Source: Styela clava (lineage: Eukaryota > Chordata > Ascidiacea > Stolidobranchia > Styelidae). Taken from it: a DNA stretch of 64,000 bases. Positions 37,848 to 50,690 of the stretch are shown piece after piece. The DNA lies in the NCBI RefSeq assembly GCF_964204865.1, contig NC_135260.1, positions 1,736,001-1,800,000 on the forward strand, in the 5' to 3' direction. How positions within the stretch are numbered: the stretch's first letter is position 1; each line of letters opens with the position of its first letter. A model generated the notes under the pieces. The model was not told the DNA's origin. It made no database searches and saw only the letters and a list, made by a program, of their open reading frames with translations. Made by a program: the position numbers and the translations under genes.

Positions 37848-39052
37848 TTTCGCTTTTATCAAAAATAAAAGGAATGCTGTCTGAACAAAACATAATTTAA
37901 AATGAATATGTTATAAAATATTTCAGATTGTCGAGGACTGAATAATAACTAACAGGGGCGAAACGCAACTTTACGAATAGTCACTGAGACCCGTCATCGA
38001 TATTTCGAATGCGTCTTAATAGGTATAGGCCTGCTATATATGGCAGAATAATCGGTGCTACTATGGAGTGAGTTAGGATATGAGAAATCGAGATAAGACG
38101 ACTTAATTAATCATATGACGGATCACGCCAATCGCCCGGTTATCAGTCAAGGCCAGTTATTTCATTTCGGAAGCAAGCACTTAATGGTAGCGGAAGCCGT
38201 AACTTACCTGCGGTAACATGGACTACCTTACGACGACGAAGGGTTCTGAAAACTATCCCTTAATGGAATTCGAACCCACGCAGAGTAATCAGAGGTGTGG
38301 TAACGAGCGTATATCTGACACTTAGCACGATGCGCCACACGGTTGAGCACGAGTTTTACCATAGCTTGAAATCTACCTATATCTAGTATTACATAGTGAG
38401 ATCTACGTCAATTCAGTACTTTAGCGCAGGTTCAAAGCCTTCATTTTGCATCCCTAGTAGATATCTTATTAAATTTAGTTAGAGTGACTGACTATTAACG
38501 TTGATACATTTTTATTGAACCGGACTTAATCGAAAAATTAAACTCTCGCCAAGTTACGGGCGATCACCGAAGTGCCACGCGCTTGTGAGAGTTTATATAT
38601 AACTTTTGATACTGTGTGAGTGCACGTAACCTAGCTTTGAGCACATATAATAAAAAACAAGCTTATAAGAAGGGCAACTTTCATATATACTGTCGAACTA
38701 TCTGGGTTATGTGCAATACAATGGGCATCCGCTTATCAAAAAGCTTTGTCAATAACACGTCAGGCCTCAATAACAAACAAGCGAGTTATATCAGGGACTC
38801 GATGCTTGCGTTAGGCCATACACCAGAGATAAAATACCTATGAGGAAAAACATGCAATCAATAAATTAACGCATGTAATCAATAATAACAAAATTTGACA
38901 CTGGTAGAAAATGTCGGCGGTAAGCCACTGAGCGAAACAGCGACTGCCTGAGTTTCATTGTTTGTGACTGTACAAACGAAACAGTTGCGCTTCGCTTCTC
39001 TCTCATTAGGCGTTGCCTAAATATAAATAACCGAATATGTCTCGTCGATATC

Positions 39053-39171
39053 GCCTACGACCATACCACGTTGAATACACCCGATCTCGTTCGATCTCGG
39101 AAGTTAGGCAACGTCGGGCTCGGTTAGTACTTGCATGGGTGACCGGCTGGGAATACCGGGTGCCGTAGGCT
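39053..39171 (+). rRNA. 5S ribosomal RNA, copy 27 (G55 variant)
   Basis: Alpha-type gene with G55 and C29, matching its duplicate, copy 22. Confidence 0.96.
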
Positions 39172-40378
39172 TTTCGCTTTTGTCAAAAATAAAAGGAATG
39201 CTGTCTTAACAAAACATAATTTAAAATGAATATGTTATAAAATATTTCAGATTGTCGAGGACTGAATAATAACTAACAGGGGCGAAACGCAACTTTACGA
39301 ATAGTCACTGAGACCCGTCATCGATATTTCGAATGCGTCTTAATAGATATAGGCCTACTATATATGGCAGAATAATCGGTGCTACTATGGAGTGAGTTAG
39401 GATATGGGAAATCGAGATAAGACGACTTAATTAATCATATGACGGATCACGGCCAATCGCCCGGTTATCAGTCAAGGCCAGTTATTTCATTTCGGAAGCA
39501 AGCACTTAATGGTAGCGGAAGCCGTAACTTACCTGCGGTAACATGGACTACCTTACGACGACGAAGGTTTTCTGAAAACTATCCCTTAATGGAATTCGAA
39601 CCCACGCAGAGTAATCAGAGGTGTGGTAACGAGCGTATATCTGACACTTAGCACGATGCGCCACACGGTTGAGCACGAGTTTTACCATAGCTTGAAATCT
39701 ACCTATATCTAGTATTACATAGTGAGATCTACGTCAATTCAGTACTTTAGCGCAGGTTCAAAGCCTTCATTTTGCATCCCTAGTAGATATCTCATTAAAT
39801 TTAGTTAGACTGACTGACTATTAACGTTGATACATTTTTATTGAACCGGACTTAATCGAAAAATTAAACTCTCGCCAAGTTACGGGCGATCACCGAAGTG
39901 CCACGCGCTTGTGAGAGTTTATATATAACTTTTGATACTGTGTGAGTGCACGTAACCTAGCTTTGAGCACATATAATAAAAAACAAGCTTATAAGAAGGG
40001 CAACTTTCATATATACTGTCGAACTATCTGGGTTATGTGCAATACAATGGGCATCCGCTTATCAAAAAGCTTTGTCAATAACACGTCAGGCCTCAATAAC
40101 AAACAAGCGAGTTATATCAGCGACTCGATGCTTACGTTAAGCCATACACCAGAGATAAAATACCTATGAGGAAAAACATGCAATCAATAAATTAACGCAT
40201 GTAATCAATAATAACAAAATTTGACACTGGTAGAAAATGTCGGCGGTAAGCCACTGAGCGAAACAGCGACTGCCTGAGTTTCATTGTTTGTGACTCTACA
40301 AACGAAACAGTTGCGCTTCGCTTCTCTCTCATTAAGCGTTGCCTAAATATAAATAACCGAATATGTCTCGTCGATATC

Positions 40379-40497
40379 GCCTACGACCATACCACGTTGA
40401 ATACACCCGATCTCGTTCGATCTCGGAAGTTAAGCAACGTCGGGCTCGGTTAGTACTTGCATGGGTGACCGGCTGGGAATACCGGGTGCCGTAGGCT
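40379..40497 (+). rRNA. 5S ribosomal RNA, copy 28
   Basis: Majority sequence, gamma spacer. The upstream hairpin has ATTAAGCG instead of ATTAGGCG, which breaks one pair. Confidence 0.97.
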
Positions 40498-41701
40498 TTT
40501 CGCTTTTATCAAAAATAAAAGGAATGCTGTCTGAACAAAACATAATTTAAAATGAATATGTTATAAAATATTTCAGATTGTCGAGGACTGAATAATAACT
40601 AACAGGGGCGAAACGCAACTTTACGAATAGTCACTGAGACCCGTCATCGATATTTCGAATGCGGTTAATAGGTATAGGCCTGCTATATATGGCAGAATAA
40701 TCGGTGCTACTATGGAGTGAGTTAGGATATGAGAAATCGAGATAAGACGACTTAATTAATCATATGACGGATCACGCCAATCGCCCGGTTATCAGTCAAG
40801 GCCAGTTATTTCATTTCGGAAGCAAGCACTTAATGGTAGCGGAAGCCGTAACTTACCTGCGGTAACATGGACTACCTCACGACGACGAAGGGTTCTGAAA
40901 ACTATCCCTTAATGGAATTCGAACCCACGCAGAGTAATCAGAGGTGTGGTAACGAGCGTATATCTGACACTTAGCACGATGCGCCACACGGTTGAGCACG
41001 AGTTTTACCATAGCTTGAAATCTACCTATATCTAGTATTACATAGTGAGATCTACGTCAATTCAGTACTTTAGCGCAGGTTCAAAGCCTTCATTTTGCAT
41101 CCCTAGTAGATATCTCATTAAATTTAGTTAGACTGACTGACTATTAACGTTGATACATTTTTATTGAACCGGACTTAATCGAAAAATTAAACTCTCGCCA
41201 AGTTACGGGCGATCACCGAAGTGCCACGCGCTTGTGAGAGTTTATATATAACTTTTGATACTGTGTGAGTGCACGTAACCTAGCTTTGAGCACATATAAT
41301 AAAAAACAAGCTTATAAGAAGGGCAACTTTCATATATACTGTCGAACTATCTGGGTTATGTGCAATACAATGGGCATCCGCTTATCAAAAAGCTTTGTCA
41401 ATAACACGTCAGGCCTCAATAACAAACAAGCGAGTTATATCAGCGACTCGATGCTTGCGTTAAGCCATACACCAGAGATAAAATACCTATGAGGAAAAAC
41501 ATGCAATCAATAAATTAACGCATGTAATCAATAATAACAAAATTTGACACTGGTAGAAAGTGTCGGCGGTAAGCCATTGAGCGAAACAGCGACTGCCTGA
41601 GTTTCATTGTTTGTGACTCTACAAACGAAACAGTTGCGCTTCGCTTCTCTCTCATTAGGCGTTGCCTAAATATAAATAACCGAATATGTCTCGTCGATAT
41701 C

Positions 41702-41820
41702 GCCTACGACCATACCACGTTGAATACACCCGATCTCGTTCGATCTCGGAAGTTAAGCAACGTCGGGCTCGGTTAGTACTTGCATGGGTGACCGGCTGGG
41801 AATACCGGGTGCCGTAGGCT
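41702..41820 (+). rRNA. 5S ribosomal RNA, copy 29
   Basis: Majority sequence, beta-prime spacer. Confidence 0.97.
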
Positions 41821-43028
41821 TTTCGCTTTTATCAAAAATAAAAGGAATGCTGTCTGAACAAAACATAATTTAAAATGAATATGTTATAAAATATTTCAGA
41901 TTGTCGAGGACTGAATAATAAATAACTAACAGGGGCGAAACGCAACTTTACGAATAGTCACTGAGACCCGTCATCGATATTTCGAATGCGTCCTAATAGA
42001 TATAGGCCTACTATATATGGCAGAATAATCGGTGCTACTATGGAGTGAGTTGGATATGAGAAATCGAGATAAGACGACTTAATTAGTCATATGACGGATC
42101 ACGCCAATCGCCCGGTTATCAGTCAAGGCCAGTTATTTCATTTCGGAAGCAAGCACTTAATGGTAGCGGAAGCCGTAACTTACCTGCGGTAACATTGACT
42201 ACCTTACGACGACGAAGGGTTCTGAAAACTATCCCTTAATGGAATTCGAACCCACGCAGAGTAATCAGAGGTGTGGTAACGAGCGTATATCTGACACTTA
42301 GCACGATGCGCCACACGGTTGAGCACGAGTTTTACCATAGCTTGAAATCTACCTATATCTAGTATTACATAGTGAGATCTACGTCAAATCAGTACTTTAG
42401 CGCAGGTTCAAAGCCTTCATTTTGCATCCCTAGTAGATATCTCATTAAATTTAGTTAGACTGACTGACTATTAACGTTGATACATTTTTATTGAACCGGA
42501 CTTAATCGAAAAATTAAACTCTCGCCAAGTTACGGGCGATCACCGAAGTGCCACGCGCTTGTGAGAGTTTATATATAACTTTTGATACTGTGTGAGTGCA
42601 CGTAACCTAGCTTTGAGCACATATAATAAAAAACAAGCTTATAAGAAGGGCAACTTTCATATATACTGTCGAACTATCTGGGTTATGTGCAATACAATGG
42701 GCATCCGCTTATCAAAAAACTTTGTCAATAACTCGTCAGACCTCAATAACAAACAAGCGAGTTATATCAGCGACTCGATGCTTGCGTTAAGCCATACACC
42801 AGAGATAAAATACCTATGAGGAAAAACATGCAATCAATAAATTAACGCATGTAATCAATAATAACAAAATTTGACACTGGTAGAAAATGTCGGCGGTAAG
42901 CCACTGAGCGAAACAGCGACTGCCTGAGTTTCATTGTTTGTGACTCTACAAACGAAACAGTTGCGCTTCGCTTCTCTCTCATTAGGCGTTGCCTAAATAT
43001 AAATAACCGAATATGTCTCGTCGATATC

Positions 43029-43147
43029 GCCTACGACCATACCACGTTGAATACACTCGATCTCGTTCGATCTCGGAAGTTAAGCAACGTCGGGCTCGGT
43101 TAGTACTTGCATGGGTGACCGGCTGGGAATACCGGGTGCCGTAGGCT
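43029..43147 (+). rRNA. 5S ribosomal RNA, copy 30 (T29 variant)
   Basis: T29 with A55, the only T29 gene without G55. Its alpha spacer is interrupted 761 bases after the gene start by mobile element copy 2. Confidence 0.96.
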
Positions 43148-44526
43148 TTTCGCTTTTATCAAAAATAAAAGGAATGCTGTCTTAACAAAACATAATTTAA
43201 AATGAATATGTTATAAAATATTTCAGATTGTCGAGGACTGAATAATAACTAACAGGGGCGAAACGCAACTTTACGAATAGTCACTGAGACCCGTCATCGA
43301 TATTTCGAATGCGTCTTAATAGATATAGGCCTACTATATATGGCAGAATAATCGGTGCTACTATGGAGTGAGTTAGGATATGGGAAATCGAGATAAGACG
43401 ACTTAATTAATCATATGACGGATCACGGCCAATCGCCCGGTTATCAGTCAAGGCCAGTTATTTCATTTCGGAAGCAAGCACTTAATGGTAGCGGAAGCCG
43501 TAACTTACCTGCGGTAACATGGACTACCTTACGACGACGAAGGTTTTCTGAAAACTATCCCTTAATGGAATTCGAACCCACGCAGAGTAATCAGAGGTGT
43601 GGTAACGAGCGTATATCTGACACTTAGCACGATGCGCCACACGGTTGAGCACGAGTTTCACCATAGCTTGAAATCTACCTATATCTAGTATTACATAGTG
43701 AGATCTACGTCAATTCAGTACTTTAGCGCAGGTTCAAAGCCTTCATTTTGCATCCCTAGTAGATATCTCATTAAATTTAGTTAGACTGACCAATGACATT
43801 AAACAACATGATGCGCAACTCCGGCATTTTTGGCCGAAGATCGTATCTGATAGCACGCTCCAATGCACATACTTGACGAGACGAAAACGAGCGGATGCGT
43901 GCTGCTTTCAAGGCATAGCACGAATGGTGTTCGTGCCTGCTTTGACAGTTGTTGTCGATTTTAATGATATTTTGGAAGGTTGAGGTAAAAAGAAATTGGA
44001 AAAAGGTAAGGTAAATACCATTGTTGTATATCACACCCGGGCATCGCACTGTTAAGTACATGTGGGAAAACCAGCTTTTGTCAAATTCTACGAAGTTATT
44101 AATTCAGTACGGTACGTAGTTGCCCATTTGCCGAAATTGCATATTTAGTTACCCCTTATGGTTTCAAATAGTTCATGCACCTTCATTTAGATTTTTTTTT
44201 AATCAGTGAGGATATATACTCATCGCTGTAACTTACTATTGCTCATTCACTTTTATTTGCGTATTGAATCAAAGGGTTAACAAGTTCACCTAACATTCAC
44301 TCATACCGGACTATATTGTATAGTCTGATCTCTCAAGTATTTGGAGCCACGAATGCTTGTAATTTTCTGACTAAACCCTTTATTAATTGGTTTATATACC
44401 AAATTCAGTAAAACATTTTTTACATAAAACATGAGATATTGGATTTATTATCTTTTTCATTCTAAATCATATAGACTGCTTTATTTATTCTTAACGAAAA
44501 TTAATAAATCTCCTCTCTTCCTTCAG

Positions 44527-44598
44527 ATGTGGAAGTTGTGGACAAACCTGTCTAAGCATTGTGAGACTCCTGTAGCACAAGAAGCAACAGCAAAAATA
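44527..44598 (+). pseudogene. Exon-like fragment A in transposon copy 2
   Basis: Counterpart of 22236-22307 with TGG where copy 1 has TGA, so it is open (starts MWKLWTNLSKHCET). Splice-like CTTCAG and GTAAGTAT are kept. Most of fragment B is missing because of the 250-base difference between copies; TCACAG ends at 44686 and is followed by a short, different tail. Confidence 0.33.
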
Positions 44599-44869
44599 GT
44601 AAGTATATCAATCAAAAAATTAGGCCGACATAAAGCAAAACTTTCAACTATTCGTCTAACCTCAATTTCATATTATTTATTCACAGGACAAAACACGTCA
44701 GACATACTTAAAACAGCTTTGGAAAATGAGGATTACGGGTCACTCACTACACCTGTGTTATATTTAGTTCATCAACTTTTGGTAGTACTATAGAAGAAAT
44801 TCAGGAAAGGGTATAGTCATGATACACGATAAAATACTGTTATATATTTTAGCCAACTTTAATCTAGAC

Positions 44870-46026
44870 CAGGGATGTCAAACTCGCGGCCCCAGAGAAC
44901 TTCCAGTGCGGCCCTCGAACGCCTAACAATAATTCTAATAGTATTTTGGAAGTTTTTTTTATCTAAATGTAATAGATTTTTCAAACCTTTTAAAGTGAAA
45001 TTGATTATTCACACAGAAAACAATTTACTGAAAGTAGTTTTGGAAAATCAATTTTTTTTGTTCACATTTTGACCCAATTAAGAATACACATCAAGCTAGC
45101 AAAAGAATACTTGAATTAAACACTTGAGTGAATAAATTAAACGCAAGTACATGAAGAAGGTGGCATTTTCGAAGAAAATAGGAGTTGCAATATTTCTGCA
45201 TTTCAAAATATTCTGAAGCAAAGAAGAATTCTGTTTAATTTGTCATATTTCCATCAGTACAATGAAAAAACACAATAAGCTCAGCAGTCAATATGACAAA
45301 TTCGAAGAGCAACTTCGAACAGAAAGTTTCCATGTGTTTGTATATTAATATAATTATACAACGACTTAGTTATTAAAAATCAATAATAATTCAAGCAATC
45401 CTATGCCACGCAATGTGGCGCGAAATGTCTTGTCGAAAAAATCTGTCATTTGTTTTTTTACTGATCTATACATGAAATGATAAAAGTAACTTTTTTTGCA
45501 TTACTGGAATTATTTAAGCATTCGCAAAGATCCAGATTAACCCATGATCATGTGACCTCGTGAGTTAGAGTTGGTACTATAAAATCATTTCAGCCTGGCC
45601 TTAGTATGCTGGTGACACATAAAAGATGCCAAACGTCAGGACAAATGTAATTAAAAAAACATTGAGGTTATACTGTAGTATTTTTGTCAATTTTAGGTCC
45701 ATATATTTCGATTAAGTGTATGTATTATTCTTTCCTTATCCAAAGCTTGTTCAAAAATGATTTTGATGGTTGTAAATAGAATTTTATGATCTTTTGTAAA
45801 AAATACAGTAACTTGCAATAATAGTGGAATGCAAATATTAATATGTAATTGCATTTGAAATTGAAGAAAATAATAAAACTTAATTCAACTGTTTAGTTGC
45901 ATCACAATGTATGTCACAAACTGAAACTATCTTTCAAGTATACATTATCAAAAACTGTTTGCGGCCCTTTTTACAATTTTCAAAATGCAATGCGGCTCTC
46001 GAAAACCCATGTGTTTGACACCACTA
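44870..46026. mobile_element. Nested hAT-like non-autonomous element, copy 2 (1157 bases)
   Basis: Same element at the same place within transposon copy 2. The right end has decayed from CACTG to CACTA. Flanks ATCTAGAC (44862-44869) and ATCTACTC (46027-46034) agree at 6 of 8 bases. Since both outer copies contain it, it inserted before the outer element was duplicated. Confidence 0.84.
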
Positions 46027-46380
46027 ATCTACTCTACACGATTCAAGCATTGCTTTGGGAAATAATATCACTTTAAATAAATTGAAAAAAATCTCGCTAT
46101 ATTAAATACAAAATCGTTGCTATCATAAAGGTAAACCAATTCACCCACTCGGAATATATTGGCCCTCACAAAGCAATGGGGGCAAAATTGGGAGTTTATG
46201 AGCTATGAACTTTTGTTCTTTTCTTTGTCTTGAACTTTCCATACTCCACAGCCCCTATTATTATTTTTTTGATTTTAATTACCATGTGATGGTCATATAC
46301 ATCTTTAACTTGTATTTTCTGTCATGGTGTATTATCTCAATGTGTCAAACTTTTAATTAGTGTGCATATTTTGCTTCCAG

Positions 46381-47217
46381 ATGACATAAATGTATTGTCT
46401 TGTTTATTACCTCATCTTCGAGTATTGACAAGGAAAAGGTGCCAGTAAATTACGTAAAAATTTTTTTAACTCTTTGTTATAATCAGAATTCACAATTAAT
46501 AGAAATTATAAACAGCCAACAATCAATGAGAATTATATGCGAAATCCCTCAGAATAAATTTTCTCCTAAAATCGGAGGAAGGCAAAACATATAGGTAGTT
46601 CCCATTCACACAAGTCTTTCAAGAGGACTTGCTCGAGCCAAACTAAATGAGCATTGTCAGGTGATCGGTAAGGCTGAAAGTTGAATTTAGCCCTGCAACC
46701 TCCTGCATCGAAGATAATATTAATTAGTGAGCTATGAGCTAAATTTAGACACAAACCTATCTACGGGGCATTATGTACCAGAAATGTTACCTACGATTAG
46801 CTGAATATGTAATATGTCTAAGAAATTCACCTACTAAAACAAGCAGTTCGATAGGTGCAAACATTGTGTTATGGAATTGTATCACAGCACCGTAAAAAGA
46901 AGTAAAAACAGTTTTGCTGTTTTGTATGCTGTTTTGTATGCTCTTTAAATGAAATTTCAATGTTCAAGCGCAAACATTAATATTATTAACTTTGAACTTT
47001 GTCATTATCTGCAAAATGTTCCAAACATATCTTTACGCTATCGCGTTTGTAATCTTCTCTGATAAAAAAAAACGTTTATGATGTGCAGAATTACTCTTCG
47101 CAGCTTGTCTGCAATTCCAGCTTTCCAAGTGAGCAAAACTTCTTAGATATAAGGATTATTTTCTTTTGTTACAGGCGCAAAAAGGCAGGTACTACACGTA
47201 AAGAAAACGCCGAGTAG
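46381..47217 (+). pseudogene. Exon-like fragments C and E in transposon copy 2
   Basis: Same acceptor and donor positions as in copy 1 (exon C 46381-46444; exon E from 47075 to TAG at 47215-47217). Ends RKKAGTTRKENAE. Differences from copy 1 include several amino-acid changes, so there is no clear sign of protein-level selection. Confidence 0.33.
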
Positions 47218-47922
47218 CAAAAGCGAGCGGAAAACGGTCGCGAAAGGCGACGAGAAATATGTGCATTGGAGCGTATCATGAAATACAATCTTTTGCCTGT
47301 AGCCTTATGGAGTGACGTCAGAGTTGCCTATCATGTTGTTTAATGTCATTGGACTGACTGACTATTAACGTTGATACATTTTTATTGAACCGGACTTAAT
47401 CGAAAAATTAAACTCTCGCCAAGTTACGGGCGATCACCGAAGTGCCACGCGCTTGTGAGAGTTTATATATAACTTTTGATACTGTGTGAGTGCACGTAAC
47501 CTAGCTTTGAGCACATATAATAAAAAACAAGCTTATAAGAAGGGCAACTTTCATATATACTGTCGAACTATCTGGGTTATGTGCAATACAATGGGCATCC
47601 GCTTATCAAAAAGCTTTGTCAATAACACGTCAGGCCTCAATAACAAACAAGCGAGTTATATCAGCGACTCGATGCTTGCGTTAAGCCATACACCAGAGAT
47701 AAAATACCTATGAGGAAAAACATGCAATCAATAAATTAACGCATGTAATCAATAATAACAAAATTTGACACTGGTAGAAAATGTCGGCGGTAAGCCACTG
47801 AGCGAAACAGCGACTGCCTGAGTTTCATTGTTAGTGACTCTACAAACGAAACAGTTGCGCTTCGCTTCTCTCTCATTAGGCGTTGCCTAAATATAAATAA
47901 CCGAATATGTCTCGTCGATATC

Positions 47923-48041
47923 GCCTACGACCATACCACGTTGAATACACCCGATCTCGTTCGATCTCGGAAGTTAAGCAACGTCGGGCTCGGTTAGTAC
48001 TTGCATGGGTGACCGGCTGGGAATACCGGGTGCCGTAGGCT
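47923..48041 (+). rRNA. 5S ribosomal RNA, copy 31
   Basis: First gene after mobile element copy 2. Majority sequence, beta spacer in which the tRNA-like B box is broken. Confidence 0.97.
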
Positions 48042-48453
48042 TTTCGCTTTTATCAAAAATAAAAGGAATGCTGTCTGAACAAAACATAATTTAAAATGAA
48101 TATGTTATAAAATATTTCAGATTGTCGAGGACTGAATAATAAATAACTAACAGGGGCGAAACGCAACTTTACGAATAGTCACTGAGACCCGTCATCGATA
48201 TTTCGAATGCGTCTTAATAGATATAGGCCTACTATATATGGCAGAATAATCGGTGCTACTATGGAGTGAGTTAGGATATGAGAAATCGAGATAAGACGAC
48301 TTAATTAGTCATATGACGGATCACGCCAATCGCCCGGTTATCAGTCAAGGCCAGTTATTTCATTTCGGAAGCAAGCACTTAATGGTAGCGGAAGCCGTAA
48401 CTTACCTGCGGTAACATTGACTACCTTACGACGACGAAGGGTTCTGAAAACTA

Positions 48454-48540
48454 TCCCTTAATGGAATTCGCCCACGCAGAGTAATCAGAGGTGTGGTAAC
48501 GAACGTATATCTGACACTTAGCACGATGCGCCACACGGTT
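48454..48540 (-). pseudogene. tRNA-Leu-like pseudogene with broken B box
   Basis: Two A bases are missing in the T loop (plus strand GGAATTCGCCCACGC instead of GGAATTCGAACCCACGC). This removes the TTCGA core of the B box. It is the only copy I saw with this loss, so it is a natural test of whether the B box matters. Confidence 0.6.
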
Positions 48541-49248
48541 GAGCACGAGTTTTACCATAGCTTGAAATCTACCTATATCAAGTATTACATAGTGAGATCT
48601 ACGTCAAATCAGTACTTTAGCGCAGGTTCAAAGCCTTCATTTTGCATCCCTAGTAGATATCTCATTAAATTTAGTTAGACTGACTGACTATTAACGTTGA
48701 TACATTTTTATTGAACCGGACTTAATCGAAAAATTAAACTCTCGCCAAGTTACGGGCGATCACCGAAGTGCCACGCGCTTGTGAGAGTTTATATATAACT
48801 TTTGATACTGTGTGAGTGCACGTAACCTAGCTTTGAGCACATATAATAAAAAACAAGCTTAAAAGAAGGGCAACTTTCATATATACTGTCGAACTATCTG
48901 GGTTATGTGCAATACAATGGGCATCCGCTTATCAAAAAGCTTTGTCAATAACACGTCAGGCCTCAATAACAAACAAGCGAGTTATATCAGCGACTCGATG
49001 CTTGCGTTAAGCCATACACCAGAGATAAAATACCTATGAGGAAAAACATGCAATCAATAAATTAACGCATGTAATCAATAATAACAAAATTTGACACTGG
49101 TAGAAAATGTCGGCGGTAAGCCACTGAGCGAAACAGCGACTGCCTGAGTTTCATTGTTTGTGACTCTACAAACGAAACAGTTGCGCTTCGCTTCTCTCTC
49201 ATTAGGCGTTGCCTAAATATAAATAACCGAATATGTCTCGTCGATATC

Positions 49249-49367
49249 GCCTACGACCATACCACGTTGAATACACCCGATCTCGTTCGATCTCGGAAGT
49301 TAAGCAACGTCGGGCTCGGTTAGTACTTGCATGGGTGACCGGCTGGGAATACCGGGTGCCGTAGGCT
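49249..49367 (+). rRNA. 5S ribosomal RNA, copy 32
   Basis: Majority sequence, gamma spacer. Confidence 0.97.
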
Positions 49368-50571
49368 TTTCGCTTTTATCAAAAATAAAAGGAATGCTGT
49401 CTGAACAAAACATAATTTAAAATGAATATGTTATAAAATATTTCAGATTGTCGAGGACTGAATAATAACTAACAGGGGCGAAACGCAACTTTACGAATAG
49501 TCACTGAGACCCGTCATCGATATTTCGAATGCGGTTAATAGGTATAGGCCTGCTATATATGGCAGAATAATCGGTGCTACTATGGAGTGAGTTAGGATAT
49601 GAGAAATCGAGATAAGACGACTTAATTAATCATATGACGGATCACGCCAATCGCCCGGTTATCAGTCAAGGCCAGTTATTTCATTTCGGAAGCAAGCACT
49701 TAATGGTAGCGGAAGCCGTAACTTACCTGCGGTAACATGGACTACCTTACGACGACGAAGGGTTCTGAAAACTATCCCTTAATGGAATTCGAACCCACGC
49801 AGAGTAATCAGAGGTGTGGTAACGAGCGTATATCTGACACTTAGCACGATGCGCCACACGGTTGAGCACGAGTTTTACCATAGCTTGAAATCTACCTATA
49901 TCTAGTATTACATAGTGAGATCTACGTCAATTCAGTACTTTAGCGCAGGTTCAAAGCCTTCATTTTGCATCCCTAGTAGATATCTCATTAAATTTAGTTA
50001 GACTGACTGACTATTAACGTTGATACATTTTTATTGAACCGGACTTAATCGAAAAATTAAACTCTCGCCAAGTTACGGGCGATCACCGAAGTGCCACGCG
50101 CTTGTGAGAGTTTATATATAACTTTTGATACTGTGTGAGTGCACGTAACCTAGCTTTGAGCACATATAATAAAAAACAAGCTTATAAGAAGGGCAACTTT
50201 CATATATACTGTCGAACTATCTGGGTTATGTGCAATACAATGGGCATCCGCTTATCAAAAAGCTTTGTCAATAACACGTCAGGCCTCAATAACAAACAAG
50301 CGAGTTATATCAGCGACTCGATGCTTGCGTTAAGCCATACACCAGAGATAAAATACCTATGAGGAAAAACATGCAATCAATAAATTAACGCATGTAATCA
50401 ATAATAACAAAATTTGACACTGGTAGAAAGTGTCGGCGGTAAGCCATTGAGCGAAACAGCGACTGCCTGAGTTTCATTGTTTGTGACTCTACAAACGAAA
50501 CAGTTGCGCTTCGCTTCTCTCTCATTAGGCGTTGCCTAAATATAAATAACCGAATATGTCTCGTCGATATC

Positions 50572-50690
50572 GCCTACGACCATACCACGTTGAATACACC
50601 CGATCTCGTTCGATCTCGGAAGTTAAGCAACGTCGGGCTCGGTTAGTACTTGCATGGGTGACCGGCTGGGAATACCGGGTGCCGTAGGCT
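50572..50690 (+). rRNA. 5S ribosomal RNA, copy 33
   Basis: Majority sequence, beta-prime spacer with extra A bases (ACAAAAACAT, GACTAATTAACG). These contribute to the 1329-base interval to copy 34. Confidence 0.97.

Larger units (their letters stand above)
25218..43789 (+). repeat. 5S rDNA tandem array, block 2 (copies 17-30)
   Basis: Continues block 1 in the same orientation and the same unit phase after the first mobile element. Subtype order: gamma, beta-prime, alpha, beta, gamma-like, alpha, beta-prime, alpha, beta, gamma-like, alpha, gamma, beta-prime, alpha. Copies 18-22 and 23-27 repeat the same five-subtype order and share private variants, so they form one five-unit duplication. The block ends at the second mobile element. 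Confidence 0.97.
43790..47352. mobile_element. DNA transposon inserted in 5S spacer, copy 2 (3563 bases)
   Basis: Second copy of the same compound element, in the same orientation and at the same spacer base, with ACTGA at 43785-43789 and 47353-47357. It differs from copy 1 by many substitutions and indels. It lacks a 250-base stretch present at 22401-22650, but has about 110 extra bases near 47031-47140 and a 12-base duplication (CTGTTTTGTATG) at 46917-46940. It carries the same nested hAT-like element at 44870-46026. Terminal repeats are as in copy 1. Confidence 0.88.
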
